From positions 21,578 through 85,577 of the forward strand of contig JANOJN010000009.1 in NCBI GenBank assembly GCA_031418775.1: a stretch of 64,000 bases of DNA. Direction: 5' to 3'. This DNA comes from JANLQX01 sp031418775. GTDB taxonomy: Bacteria; Actinomycetota; Acidimicrobiia; Acidimicrobiales; JANYDT01. The first letter of the stretch is position 1. Each line of letters opens with the position of its first letter. This document shows, in pieces, positions 17,897-27,345 of this stretch. The position numbers and the translations under genes were made by a program. Under the pieces are notes generated by a model. That model was not told the DNA's origin. It was given only the letters and a program-made list of their open reading frames with translations, and ran no database searches.

Positions 17897-19600
17897 TTGG
17901 TTTCCCATTCGCCCCAACCTGCGGCGGAAACACCGGCACCGCAGGCGAAACCGGAGTCAGCGGGTCAGCTGCGAGGTTCGAGCACGACGTTTCGTGGTGC
18001 TCGAAGAGGACGGTCGGCGGCGCTGTTCGACTCCTCGACGGTCACGGATCTACAACGGTCGATCGGGAACCGCGAAGTGACCAAACTTCTGCGCTCCGTC
18101 GAAGGCTCTAGCCGTGGACGTGCCGTGGCAACACTCCAGCGGTCCCCGGCGCAGCGAACAACAGTCCAACGGGCCACGCCCCAGGAACTGCAGGACGTCG
18201 TCGACCTGATGCCGATCAATCCAGCGATCGACAACCTGTGCTCGGTGGTCGAGTCGGAATGCACGCAGTGGACGTCGTGGCGATCGAAGCTTTCGGGTCC
18301 GGTACCCGGTGGCGCCGCTTTCGAGGCCATGACCGAGTTCAAGACGAAGATCCGGGCGTTGGGCTTTGACTGGACCGATGCCCGCATTCAACGAACCCTC
18401 CGACGCAGGGTGGCCGGCAACAACAAGCAACTGCTCACCGAGATGTGCAGCTTTGCGATCGGGACCGGGACATCATCGAAAGGTGACTCGATTGCGCTGG
18501 CCGGTGCATTCGGTGCCACCGCAAAGCTGCTCAACCACCGCTACACCCTGAAGATCGGCTACTCGATCGGCGTCAAGGGCAAGATCGGTATCGGCGTCGG
18601 TTACACCTACCGGTCGGCCGGCATCTTCTACGAGAACGACTTCGGCATGAAATACAACAAGCCGCTCAACATGCGCAGCCTCGTGGCCAGTCTCGGTCCG
18701 GGTGCCGAAGCGAAGATCAAGGGAGGGAAGGAACTGGCGAGCGTCGGCGCTGTCGGCCTCGATGGCAGTGGTTCGATCTCCACGGTGAGCTACTGGGAAC
18801 CGTCGGATTGGGAGACCGACTTCACCGTCACCAAGGTCGCCGGTGGGGCGCAGGCCGGACTGAAGTTCGAGGCAAAGCTCCTCGAGGTGGTTCGCGTGAC
18901 GTCGGACAAACACGGTCCTCAGTTGTTCAACCTGATGGAGGGACAAACGGTCGCCACCGAAGCAAGCGGAGAGCTGGGCGTCGGGGTGGGTGCCGGCGTG
19001 GATCTCGAGAAGGGGAAGATGGTCGGCGGCGACGACGTCGGCAAGGTGACCGTCGAAACACCCGCCATGGAAAAGGCCAAAGAGATCGCCCAGAAGAACG
19101 GCCTCGTCGCTCCGGACAAGCCCGGCAAGCAATTCATGGTGATCGGAGCGACCGTGCTCACGTTCGACACGGGCAATTCGTTCCCGATCGGCAACGATCA
19201 GACCGTCGTCCTTCCGAAATTCGCCGCATTCATCAACGCGTGGGCCCAGAAGAATCCGGGCGGCACGTTGAAAGTCGACATCGTCGGGTCCTCGAGTCCA
19301 CGCTGGCGACATCCCAAGAAAGGCCAAATCGCCGACAACCTCAATCAGCAGCTCTCGCAGACGCGTGCTGACGTCGTGAAGGAGCTTCTGAACGGCTACC
19401 TTGCCGAGCTGAACGGCGTGTCGTGCGAGGTCACTACGGTCGGATGCCCCGGTCCCGTCATGAACATGGACGATGCGCAGGCGAAGGGGCGCGGCAGTCT
19501 CAACGCCAAGGCCGAAGGCGCCGATCCCGACGCGAATGATGCGAAATACCGGACTGTCTCGCTGACGGCATCCGGGAAAGAGGCGGACGAGGGACCGTGA
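17897..19600 (+). CDS. Candidate eCIS cargo or accessory protein with OmpA-like C-terminus
   Basis: A 567-residue protein starting with TTG one base after the previous stop, with GAAGG as ribosome site. Residues 1-50 are Pro/Ala/Ser-rich and disordered. LQRSIGNREVTKLLR at 52-66 is the kind of GNR motif seen at the N-terminus of many DUF4157-linked eCIS proteins, followed by several QR-rich turns. The middle (about 200-375) is glycine-rich and beta-stranded. Residues about 413-560 resemble an OmpA-like peptidoglycan-binding domain (VLTFDTGNSFPIG ... LSQTRADVVKELL). There is no signal peptide, so it would be loaded from the cytoplasm. It might be an effector or a structural accessory; I cannot decide. 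Confidence 0.65.
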   Translation: MVSHSPQPAAETPAPQAKPESAGQLRGSSTTFRGARRGRSAALFDSSTVTDLQRSIGNREVTKLLRSVEGSSRGRAVATLQRSPAQRTTVQRATPQELQDVVDLMPINPAIDNLCSVVESECTQWTSWRSKLSGPVPGGAAFEAMTEFKTKIRALGFDWTDARIQRTLRRRVAGNNKQLLTEMCSFAIGTGTSSKGDSIALAGAFGATAKLLNHRYTLKIGYSIGVKGKIGIGVGYTYRSAGIFYENDFGMKYNKPLNMRSLVASLGPGAEAKIKGGKELASVGAVGLDGSGSISTVSYWEPSDWETDFTVTKVAGGAQAGLKFEAKLLEVVRVTSDKHGPQLFNLMEGQTVATEASGELGVGVGAGVDLEKGKMVGGDDVGKVTVETPAMEKAKEIAQKNGLVAPDKPGKQFMVIGATVLTFDTGNSFPIGNDQTVVLPKFAAFINAWAQKNPGGTLKVDIVGSSSPRWRHPKKGQIADNLNQQLSQTRADVVKELLNGYLAELNGVSCEVTTVGCPGPVMNMDDAQAKGRGSLNAKAEGADPDANDAKYRTVSLTASGKEADEGP

Positions 19601-19614
19601 CCTCCGGCTTCGTC

Positions 19615-22326
19615 CTATAAGGGTTTCGGACGCTTTCGCTGGAACTGCACTTCGGCGAATGCGACACCTCCGCCGGTCCCATAGACCGATCTCACTTGGA
19701 ACTGGATCGACGTCACGCCCCGCGCTTTGAGGCCTACGGTCTTGAAGCCCGGCTTGTCGTCGAAGCGCACCTGCTTCGTCGGCTCACATCGTGACGCGCA
19801 GGCGATGACGAGTTGCACTTCGCGCGGACGCGGTGAGGCGACAACGTCCGAACCGCCGTTTCCGGGAGCAATGCGGACGCGCTCGAGGTCGACCGGTTCG
19901 GGAAAGGTGACCGTGAAGCCCTGATCGACACCGTCGGCTGTAGGCGCCGATGTCCAGGCCGTCTCGAGGTTGTCGTCGACGAGGAACATACCGCCCTCAG
20001 CTGTCGACGTCGTCGTGAGCGACGGGGCCGCAAGCGTTTCGAAGTCATCACCGAGCTTGCGCTTCTGGAAGAACTCCATCTCCGTTATCGCCACGCCTTT
20101 GCCCTTGCCCTCGGCCGCGGGATAGACCGCCGTGATCACGAACTCGACCGTTGAAACCTGCTTGCCCTTCACATCGAGGGTCTGCGGTTGGTCGATGTCC
20201 TTCACCGCGACGGTCTTTGCGTTTTCCGGATCGCCATTCACCGTCACTCTGATCTCGCTGGGCCGAGGTTGGCTCACGAAGCCAGTTCCAGGTTCGCTGC
20301 TGCCCGACACGCCGGAGGTCATCAGCATCTTCCCGAGATCGAACGGCTTGTCGAACTTCACCGTGACCTTGCTGCCCACTCCTCCAGTGGGGCTCGGCGC
20401 GGCCGACCAGAAGGTGTTGTTGCCGTTGTCGATCAACAGTCCGGCGGCGTGATCCGGCGACGAGGATGTGGCGCTCGCCGACGATGCCCGAACCGGGTCG
20501 TACACCGGCTTGGCGAACTCGCGGACCTTGTTCAGAACGGTCTGGCGAACGTTCGGAAGACGGAGCTTCTGACGGATCGGTTCAACGCCGAAACCAAGCA
20601 TCGCGACCACACCCAGCATCGCCCCAACACGCAACAGCTTCGCGTTGAGACGAAACCAAGCGACTCGTGTTCTGGTCGCGAGACCTGCGCCCGCTCCGGC
20701 GGACCCGGCCTTCGGGCGATGCCCGGCTTCGAACGTCTTCGGTTTTCGGGAGATCTTGCGGCGAAGACGAGCGAAGAATCCGAGCTTTGCCACCACTGCC
20801 TCGGCGAGCGTCGTTCCGCAGCGGCGGCAGAACTTTCGACTCGGGGGGTTGCCGGTCCCGCACTGTCCACAGACGAGGTCGCCGGGGTTCAGATCCCTTG
20901 CCGCGGACCTCTTCGGTGCGGGGCGGGCCTTCTCGGACCCGGGCAGCTGTGCGCCGGGCTGTTCGCCACCCCCTGTCGCGTCGACCTTCGGGGCCTCCGA
21001 CGACTTGGCCTTCGGTTTCGCCGCAGAGGGGACGGTCCCACCCACTGCTGTCGATACGACTGTTGTCGGTGTTGGTTTCGCCACGAGTGCCGATGCTCTG
21101 CGCAGCGCTTCTTCTCTTGCGCGCACTGCGGCATCGGCTCCGGCCTGCTGACGTGTCTGCTCAGCTTCGGCACGCGCCCTGGCCGCTGCGGCTTCCGCAC
21201 GGAGACGCATCGCCTCGGCCTCCGCCGTCTTCGCCTGCGCGTCTGCCTCGGCCTTCGCCCGGATGGCGTTCGCTTCGGCTTCAGCATCCGCCGTTCGGCG
21301 CGCTGCCGCGGCATCCGCCTCCGCCCTGCGAGCCGCTTCGGCACGTGCCCGTGCACCGTCGAGATCGGCCTGCGCCTTCGCGCTGGCGATCAACTGTTCG
21401 GCGTTTCGGCCCTCGGCTTCGCTCCGCAAACGGGCCGATTCGGCTCGCGCTGCGGCAGCCTCGGCGCGTGCCTTCGCCATTTCCTCCTGAGCAATCGCCG
21501 TCGCCGCCTCAGCCTCCCCGCGAACCCTCAACGCATCAGCATCAGCCGCCTCACGAGCAGCGATCGCAGCAGCGATCGCGTCTTGTTCCTGCGCTGCGCG
21601 CAACGCTGCCGCAGCAGCAGCGCTTGCCGCGATCGACAGCCGCTCCTCGGCCTCACGGCGAACAGCTTCGGCCTCTGCCTCACGCTGATTCGCCGCCTCG
21701 GCTGCGTCGGCTGCCGCACGTGCTTCTTCCTCCGCCTTCGAACGGGCGGCCGCCGCGGTGGCCTCAGCCTGGAGACGGTTCGCCTCGATTTCTTCCAACC
21801 GACGGGCCTGCTCACGCGCGACCGCATCCTCTGCCGCTTGTTCGCGACGAGCGCGTTCGGCCTGCTCCGCAACTTGTCGCTCACGCTCGTCCTCCGCCGC
21901 GGCCAATCGTGCCGCTTCGACTTCGCGCTCAGCCCGCGCCGCCGCCGCCTCTGCCTCACTTCGTTCGAGTTCCGCCTTCTCCACTGCACGCCGGGCTTCT
22001 TCTTTGGCCGCCATCGCTCGTTCCGCTTCGAGCGACGCCTGACGCTCAGCGACCACCTGATCGGCAACTGACTGGTCCGAAGCCACCTCGACCGCGATCT
22101 CCTCGCGCACGGTCTGGCGATAGTCCTCGATCGACTCTTCGTCGACGCCGAGACCTTTGCGGACTCGCTGGATGAGTGTCGGATCGGCACTCGATTCGGA
22201 AGACGCCGTCGGCGTGGTGACCGCCTCTTCGGGCTTGGCGCCCACCCATTCGAGGAACGAACCGCACGACCCGCAGAACTGATCGTCGGTCTCGTTCTCG
22301 TGGCCGCAGTCTTTGCAGATGATCAT
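19615..22326 (-). CDS. Zinc-ribbon, coiled-coil, membrane-spanning protein with two discoidin-like domains
   Basis: A 904-residue modular protein. Order: zinc ribbon at 4-22 (CKDCG...CGSCG); linker; an extreme Ala/Glu/Arg coiled coil at about 85-412; a second zinc ribbon at 486-503 (CGQCG...CRRCG); a basic segment; one hydrophobic helix at about 565-583; then two discoidin-like (F5/8 or NADase-type glycan-binding) beta domains at about 627-754 and 780-897. Arginines before the helix predict the zinc ribbons and coiled coil inside and the discoidin domains outside. ATG 22326 is chosen for a GAGGGA site five bases upstream. A membrane anchor or sensor for the injection system is plausible by layout and place, not proven. 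Confidence 0.75.
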   Translation of the reverse strand: MIICKDCGHENETDDQFCGSCGSFLEWVGAKPEEAVTTPTASSESSADPTLIQRVRKGLGVDEESIEDYRQTVREEIAVEVASDQSVADQVVAERQASLEAERAMAAKEEARRAVEKAELERSEAEAAAARAEREVEAARLAAAEDERERQVAEQAERARREQAAEDAVAREQARRLEEIEANRLQAEATAAAARSKAEEEARAAADAAEAANQREAEAEAVRREAEERLSIAASAAAAAALRAAQEQDAIAAAIAAREAADADALRVRGEAEAATAIAQEEMAKARAEAAAARAESARLRSEAEGRNAEQLIASAKAQADLDGARARAEAARRAEADAAAARRTADAEAEANAIRAKAEADAQAKTAEAEAMRLRAEAAAARARAEAEQTRQQAGADAAVRAREEALRRASALVAKPTPTTVVSTAVGGTVPSAAKPKAKSSEAPKVDATGGGEQPGAQLPGSEKARPAPKRSAARDLNPGDLVCGQCGTGNPPSRKFCRRCGTTLAEAVVAKLGFFARLRRKISRKPKTFEAGHRPKAGSAGAGAGLATRTRVAWFRLNAKLLRVGAMLGVVAMLGFGVEPIRQKLRLPNVRQTVLNKVREFAKPVYDPVRASSASATSSSPDHAAGLLIDNGNNTFWSAAPSPTGGVGSKVTVKFDKPFDLGKMLMTSGVSGSSEPGTGFVSQPRPSEIRVTVNGDPENAKTVAVKDIDQPQTLDVKGKQVSTVEFVITAVYPAAEGKGKGVAITEMEFFQKRKLGDDFETLAAPSLTTTSTAEGGMFLVDDNLETAWTSAPTADGVDQGFTVTFPEPVDLERVRIAPGNGGSDVVASPRPREVQLVIACASRCEPTKQVRFDDKPGFKTVGLKARGVTSIQFQVRSVYGTGGGVAFAEVQFQRKRPKPL

Positions 22327-22548
22327 CGTGTCCCTCTGGTCACTTGATGGGCGGTCAACCGATTCCTGACCGTTGCTCACAAATCATGCGAACACGTCAT
22401 CGTTGACCGAGACCTACCGGGAAGTCTGACGCATCCGAACGTCGCACACCATGATCTTCCCCTCGGAGACCACCGCCCGTCGAGGCCGTGAATAGTTGGC
22501 TTGCAGTGGTGAGGGGCATTTCGATCCCGGGCTGAACGTGTCGCTGGT

Positions 22549-23091
22549 TCACCCGGCATCGACCACCTCAACAACAGCCGGAAGATGAGCGGGTCGACTC
22601 GAAGCGACTAGGTGCTCGAGGCGTGCAGTGTCGATCGGGAAAGAGTCGGTTGCCCGGACACGCACGACGAAGGCACTCGCCTCGGTACCCGGGAGGTCAG
22701 CATGCGGGGTGAGCGAATACGCCACCGCACCGCCCTCGATCAGCTCCACCTCAGCTCCGGTGTAGAGCGACACGAGGCGTTGCATGCCCTCCGCAGTGCC
22801 ACGCTTCGCGTACAGGCCGACGATCTCGTGGACCATCGTTCGGCGGCGTTCGATCGGCCATTCACCGTCCAGGAGCAACCCGACCCAACCGCCGAGCCAA
22901 TGGAGAATGTCCTCGGGCGAGAGATCAGCGTCGAAATAGGCATCTTGGCAATCGAGCGTCAACTGGATGGGTGCCAGGACCGAGTCGAACGCTTGCGTGA
23001 AACGCATGGCGAAGTCGTTCTCCTGGTAGATCGACGGCAGGAGGCCGCCCAACGGATGCGGTGTCGCGAGATCGTCGATGGCCCCCCGCAT
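22549..23091 (-). CDS. Phage tail protein I-like baseplate component of the eCIS
   Basis: A 180-residue protein of the gpI/TIGR02242 type found in phage-tail-like systems. The start LPSIYQENDFAMRFTQAFDS and the central DILHWLGGWVGLLLDGEW are characteristic. It is expected to be part of the baseplate wedge next to the gpJ-like protein. Its ATG shares one base with the gpJ-like stop (TGATG), so the two are coupled. It is the last gene of the main structural operon; about 220 bases separate it from the next gene. Confidence 0.85.
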   Translation of the reverse strand: MRGAIDDLATPHPLGGLLPSIYQENDFAMRFTQAFDSVLAPIQLTLDCQDAYFDADLSPEDILHWLGGWVGLLLDGEWPIERRRTMVHEIVGLYAKRGTAEGMQRLVSLYTGAEVELIEGGAVAYSLTPHADLPGTEASAFVVRVRATDSFPIDTARLEHLVASSRPAHLPAVVEVVDAG

Positions 23092-25061
23092 CAGGTCACC
23101 TGTCCGGGAAGGAGAGTCACTGCCTCGGCGAGCACCTGGTGGTCGTAGCTGAACACCAGCGCGTTGGGCGCGATGTCAATCCGTTGCGTCGCCTGGCCCC
23201 GCTGACCCGTGATGGGATCGGCGCCGAACAGGCGGGCGTCTTCAACGAGTTCAAGCCCCGGAATCCGTTGGAGCACCGCATACACCTCGCCCAGGAGGAG
23301 CGGTCGACCAAACGGCCATCCGGAACCGTTCGGGCCCCCTTCCAGGGGGCTGAAGTAACGGTAGAGGGCTGTCGATGCCAGCTCCTGCAGGCGTACGGGA
23401 CTCTGATCCGCACGACACCTGACCCGGGCGACAACGGTCACGCCCTGGTAGACGGGCGGTTCGACGCTGATACGCGTCCCTATCAATCGCCTCCGATCGA
23501 GAGTCTCCGCGATACGGGCCATGCTTGCCTCCGCTGGAAGCAGTTGTTCAAAGCGGATTCGGCCGGCTTCCGTTGGCACATCGGGAACCACAAGCACCCG
23601 CACTGCTCCCGCAGCCAGGCCATCGGTTCCGGCCGGCACGCACTTCACGCGAGCCACTTCGGGGGCAGCCTCCCGAGAGAGCTCTTCGAAGTCTTCCACC
23701 GTGACCGCTCGACCGCGCGTGCGCAACATGATCGGACCACGGAGCTTCGCGTGGTCGAGACTTTCCGCGTCACGACCCCCCACTCCCGAGTAGCGATTCA
23801 TCACCCGTGCGATCCCCGGAATCGATGAAGAGAGTATGCAAATGGCCAGCCGGGCGACGTTGCCGGACTCACCGCCGCCGACCGCGAAACGTCGAAGGCG
23901 CACATTCGCGCCTTTTACCGGGATCGCGCCGAATGCCCGCAGGGTGCCGTCCTCCTGACGAAGCGCAGGGCCGAGGATCACCTCTCCGTCGACCCCGTCG
24001 ATCTGATAGTGCCGATCTGTGGGGGAACTGTCGGCAAAGTGCGGCACCTCAGACCAGCGAACCCAGCCTTCCTCCTCCGCGACTTCGAGAAACGTCTCAT
24101 CATGGCGCACGATAGGACGGTGCTGCACAGGGAACCGCTGTCCGGGTGAGCCATCGGACGACCCGAGCACCTCCTCGTCGACAACGCGTGCGTGAACGGC
24201 GTCGGAGGTACCTCCCATCGTATGCGCGCGGATATCTGTGAGCAACGGACTGTGGCTGTACACCGGCTGGTTCTCGACCGCTTCGACCACCCGCGCCCGA
24301 ACCCATGCCGCCCGCTGCTTGGCCATGATCGATGGACTGTGGCCACGAGGGAGATGGAGCACCACTTCCCCGTCACGATTCAGACCACCGGTCGTGTCTC
24401 GTTCGACTTCACAGCGAACCCACTCATCGCCCGTCCAGGCTTCCCAGACCAGCGGGGGGTTGTCTGGGTCAACGCCGACTCCTTCGATCGTGCACTTCAC
24501 CGTGAGTACCAAGATGTTCCGCGGTGCCGATTCCGTGAGTCCGATGTACAGCGCGTCGTCTTGCTTCGGTGGGATCGCGAAACACGAGAATCCACTTCGC
24601 TTCACCATCTCGTCGTCGTGGCTTCGTGTTCGATCGGGTTCGATCGAGGATCGCACGTTCTGTACCGAAACCGGAATCACGGCAAGGTCCTCGACGGTGG
24701 TGAACTCGATCGCCTCTTCGCGTTCGGTGCGTCGTGTCGCCACCTCGGTTCCTAGAGGGATACGACGAATCTCCGTCGGGATCGACGACATCCAAAAGGT
24801 CACGGGTACAGTGGCCGGCGAAGGCGGCGAACGACGCACCCCGATGAGCTCGAGGAACTTCACATAGTTGCGGTCTGGCACGCGGTTGAGTCGGTAGATG
24901 AGTTGGTCGGTCATCTGCGCGAACAATTCGATGAGCGTGACACCGGGATCGGAGACGTTGTGGTCGGTCCATTCCGGGCAACGCTGCTGCACGAAACGTT
25001 TCGCATCATCGACGAGATCCTGAAATCGTCGATCGTCGAGGTTGGGGGCGGGCAACGACAT
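23091..25061 (-). CDS. gpJ-like baseplate assembly protein of the eCIS (Afp11 type)
   Basis: A 656-residue wedge protein. The start (NLDDRRFQDLVDDAKRFV) with ELFAQMTDQLIYRLNRVPD shortly after is the standard opening of the TIGR02243/Afp11 family. The middle contains inserted beta domains, and the end (EVYAVLQRIPGLELVEDARLF) is the conserved gpJ tail region. Length fits the family. AGGAG stands before ATG 25061. It lies between gp25 and the gpI-like gene, the usual order. Confidence 0.9.
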   Translation of the reverse strand: MSLPAPNLDDRRFQDLVDDAKRFVQQRCPEWTDHNVSDPGVTLIELFAQMTDQLIYRLNRVPDRNYVKFLELIGVRRSPPSPATVPVTFWMSSIPTEIRRIPLGTEVATRRTEREEAIEFTTVEDLAVIPVSVQNVRSSIEPDRTRSHDDEMVKRSGFSCFAIPPKQDDALYIGLTESAPRNILVLTVKCTIEGVGVDPDNPPLVWEAWTGDEWVRCEVERDTTGGLNRDGEVVLHLPRGHSPSIMAKQRAAWVRARVVEAVENQPVYSHSPLLTDIRAHTMGGTSDAVHARVVDEEVLGSSDGSPGQRFPVQHRPIVRHDETFLEVAEEEGWVRWSEVPHFADSSPTDRHYQIDGVDGEVILGPALRQEDGTLRAFGAIPVKGANVRLRRFAVGGGESGNVARLAICILSSSIPGIARVMNRYSGVGGRDAESLDHAKLRGPIMLRTRGRAVTVEDFEELSREAAPEVARVKCVPAGTDGLAAGAVRVLVVPDVPTEAGRIRFEQLLPAEASMARIAETLDRRRLIGTRISVEPPVYQGVTVVARVRCRADQSPVRLQELASTALYRYFSPLEGGPNGSGWPFGRPLLLGEVYAVLQRIPGLELVEDARLFGADPITGQRGQATQRIDIAPNALVFSYDHQVLAEAVTLLPGQVT

Positions 25062-25075
25062 AGGAACTCCTGGTG

Positions 25076-25471
25076 CTACTCGGCCGGGATCGTGTAGAAG
25101 GGGAACACGAGGTTGCGCGGGCTGTTCGTGTCATTCACCCGGTACTGAATATCTATGTAGACCACGGATTGATCTTCCCGGTCATAGGACACGTCAACTG
25201 CATCAACGGTTACGCGCGGCTCCCACCGCTCGAGTGACTCCCTCACCTCGAAAGCCAGCAAACCCGCCGTCCCGGCACTGACCGGAGCAAAGACGTAGTC
25301 GTGAATCCGGCAACCGAACTCCGGCCGCATCGCACGCTCACCGTACGACGTTGCCAAAACGATGCGCATCGACTCCTCGATCTCCCTTTCGTCGGATACG
25401 AAGGCGATCGCTCCGCGAGAATCCGTGCGCAACGGAAAGCCCCACCCGCGGCCGACGAACTCGTTACGCAT
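25076..25471 (-). CDS. gp25-like baseplate protein (GpW/gp25 family) of the eCIS
   Basis: A 131-residue lysozyme-related, non-catalytic baseplate protein. FGCRIHDYVFAPVSAGTAG followed by VRESLERWEPRVTVDAV is the family core. In related machines gp25 nucleates the sheath on the baseplate. Here the gene sits between the VgrG spike and the gpJ-like gene on the same strand. Confidence 0.9.
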   Translation of the reverse strand: MRNEFVGRGWGFPLRTDSRGAIAFVSDEREIEESMRIVLATSYGERAMRPEFGCRIHDYVFAPVSAGTAGLLAFEVRESLERWEPRVTVDAVDVSYDREDQSVVYIDIQYRVNDTNSPRNLVFPFYTIPAE

Positions 25472-25554
25472 GGCGCGACCTCGTTCCGGACTGGCTCACC
25501 AGCAGGTGACCGTTTCTTGCGTTCGAAGGCAGATGGCTCATTGGTTCCTGTCCA

Positions 25555-27345
25555 TCAGTTGAGGGTGATCAATCGACCATCGATGTCGACGGTTCCCGAG
25601 CCTTCAATCTTCACCGTTGAGCCCTTGATGGTGGCGTTCGCGCCGGCCTCCATCGTGATGTCTTGGGTGGCTTTGAACGTGATGTTCGCATAGGACTCGA
25701 TGATGATGTCCTTCCTGGACGTGACGTGCACCGTTCCGTCGGAGTTCACCGCGATGTCCGTCTCCGTTTGGTTCAACTTGAGCTTCAGCTTCCCGTCACC
25801 TGTGGTGAGGAGGACCCCCTTCTTGTCGTTACCGTCGAACATCACCATGGAGTGTCCGTCGCGACTGCGGAAACCCTTGATGACTCCGAGCCCGGCGCCG
25901 TCATAGAGCTGGTCTCCCCTGCCATCGGCAACCGAATCACGCCCGTTGTAGAGCGTCCCGATGACGTAGGGTCGGCGAACATCACCCTGCTCGAACGCGA
26001 CCAGCACTTCGTCCTCAACTTCCGGAAGCCAGACGAACCCGCGCTGGTCTCCTGCCGCCGGAAGGGCCATCCGCGCCCACCACGACTCGTAATCGTCGGA
26101 CAGCCACGGAAACTTCAACTTCACGCGGTGCATGCCTTCGGGATCTTGGGTGTTCGTCACCAGACCCACGACCACGCCGTAGATCGGCGGACCTCCAGCT
26201 GACGAAGCACCGCTGGTCGCCCCCATCGATGACAATCCGAGAAGCGACCGCTCCTGTCGACCGGCGACCGAGAACGAGGTCTTGTAACCCTGGCCGTCGA
26301 AGAAGTGTCGGCTTCCGGTCACCGTCCACGTACCGACGAACGGGGCAGCCACGGCCGAGATGCTCAGGGCGGCTCCGGCTCTTACCTTCTGGTTTCCGTT
26401 CGCAACGCCGTCGGCCTCGCCCAGAGCGGACGAGATCTGACGAGCCATACCCTTGGACACCTGGTCGGCCTCCGCCTGCGTTCCGATGGCCCGGTCGGTG
26501 ACGACATAGGTCTTCGTCCCCTTCAGCACACCACCCAGTGCAACGGGTTTCGACGGCACAGCGGGCGCGTTGTTCTCTTCGTCGGGGGTCGCGGTCCCGA
26601 TGACCGCCTGCTTGTCCAGGAAATTCCAACCGCGTGACGAAACCTTCTCGACCTGGGCCACTGCAGAAATGCGTGGGTGGAACTCGAGGAGATCGGCTCC
26701 GAAAACCAACTGCAACGCATGGGTGGAGTCGAGGTTGCCCGCACCGGGAGCCCCCACGTTCACTTCCGCTCGCCGAAAGAAGAACTTCCCGTCGGACACT
26801 CCGGTCTCGAAGCCGATTTCTCGGGCTCGGGCCTTGATGAACTCCCAATCCGTGAGGTTCACCTGCGACACGTGATCGTGGACCATGCCCGAGTCCTCGA
26901 TTTCGCCGAGATCGAGTTGACAGCGAGCGGCGAGGCGTTTCGCAATGTCGGAATCAGTGCGATTCAGATAGGCCTCGGTATGACGACCGCGGTGCATCCG
27001 GTGCGACGCATCGTACGCGCGCACAACCACGCGCTGACCGAGAGCGTCGTAGTCAGCTTCGAGCCCGGTGATCTCGCCTTGGAAGAGCGGGGAAGTGCCA
27101 TCCGCCCCACCCTTCCCCGATGACACGATGGCGACCTCGATCTTCTTTCCGATAGCGACGTGCGCCTTGTCGAGCGAGTTGCGGGCGGGGTCGCGAATGA
27201 CGATCGTCAACTTGTCAGGAAGATGGAGGTGGTCGTCGATGACGAGAGACTCGAAGAGGTTGCAGACATCGGGGGGAACCTCGATTCCCTCGACCTGCAC
27301 TACCGGCCAACCTTGACGTGTGCTTGGCGCCATAGCGGTGGTCAC
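25555..27345 (-). CDS. VgrG-like central spike protein of the eCIS (Afp8 type)
   Basis: A 596-residue protein with a gp27-like hub domain (about 1-370), a gp5-like OB domain (GVVVGLVTNTQDPEGMHRVK ... RPYVIGTLYNGRD, about 400-490) and a C-terminal beta-helix made of short valine/threonine repeats ending at the spike tip, where PAAR should sit. No extra effector domain follows the spike. The GTG at 27345 overlaps the stop of the LysM gene by four bases; an ATG at 27333 is the alternative start. Confidence 0.93.
   Translation of the reverse strand: MTTAMAPSTRQGWPVVQVEGIEVPPDVCNLFESLVIDDHLHLPDKLTIVIRDPARNSLDKAHVAIGKKIEVAIVSSGKGGADGTSPLFQGEITGLEADYDALGQRVVVRAYDASHRMHRGRHTEAYLNRTDSDIAKRLAARCQLDLGEIEDSGMVHDHVSQVNLTDWEFIKARAREIGFETGVSDGKFFFRRAEVNVGAPGAGNLDSTHALQLVFGADLLEFHPRISAVAQVEKVSSRGWNFLDKQAVIGTATPDEENNAPAVPSKPVALGGVLKGTKTYVVTDRAIGTQAEADQVSKGMARQISSALGEADGVANGNQKVRAGAALSISAVAAPFVGTWTVTGSRHFFDGQGYKTSFSVAGRQERSLLGLSSMGATSGASSAGGPPIYGVVVGLVTNTQDPEGMHRVKLKFPWLSDDYESWWARMALPAAGDQRGFVWLPEVEDEVLVAFEQGDVRRPYVIGTLYNGRDSVADGRGDQLYDGAGLGVIKGFRSRDGHSMVMFDGNDKKGVLLTTGDGKLKLKLNQTETDIAVNSDGTVHVTSRKDIIIESYANITFKATQDITMEAGANATIKGSTVKIEGSGTVDIDGRLITLN

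Noticed and set aside
20188..22175. Long plus-strand frames opposite the coiled-coil gene
   Set aside because: They are antisense reflections of an Ala/Glu/Arg repeat-rich coding region, giving Arg/Leu- or Pro-rich sequence of no known fold.
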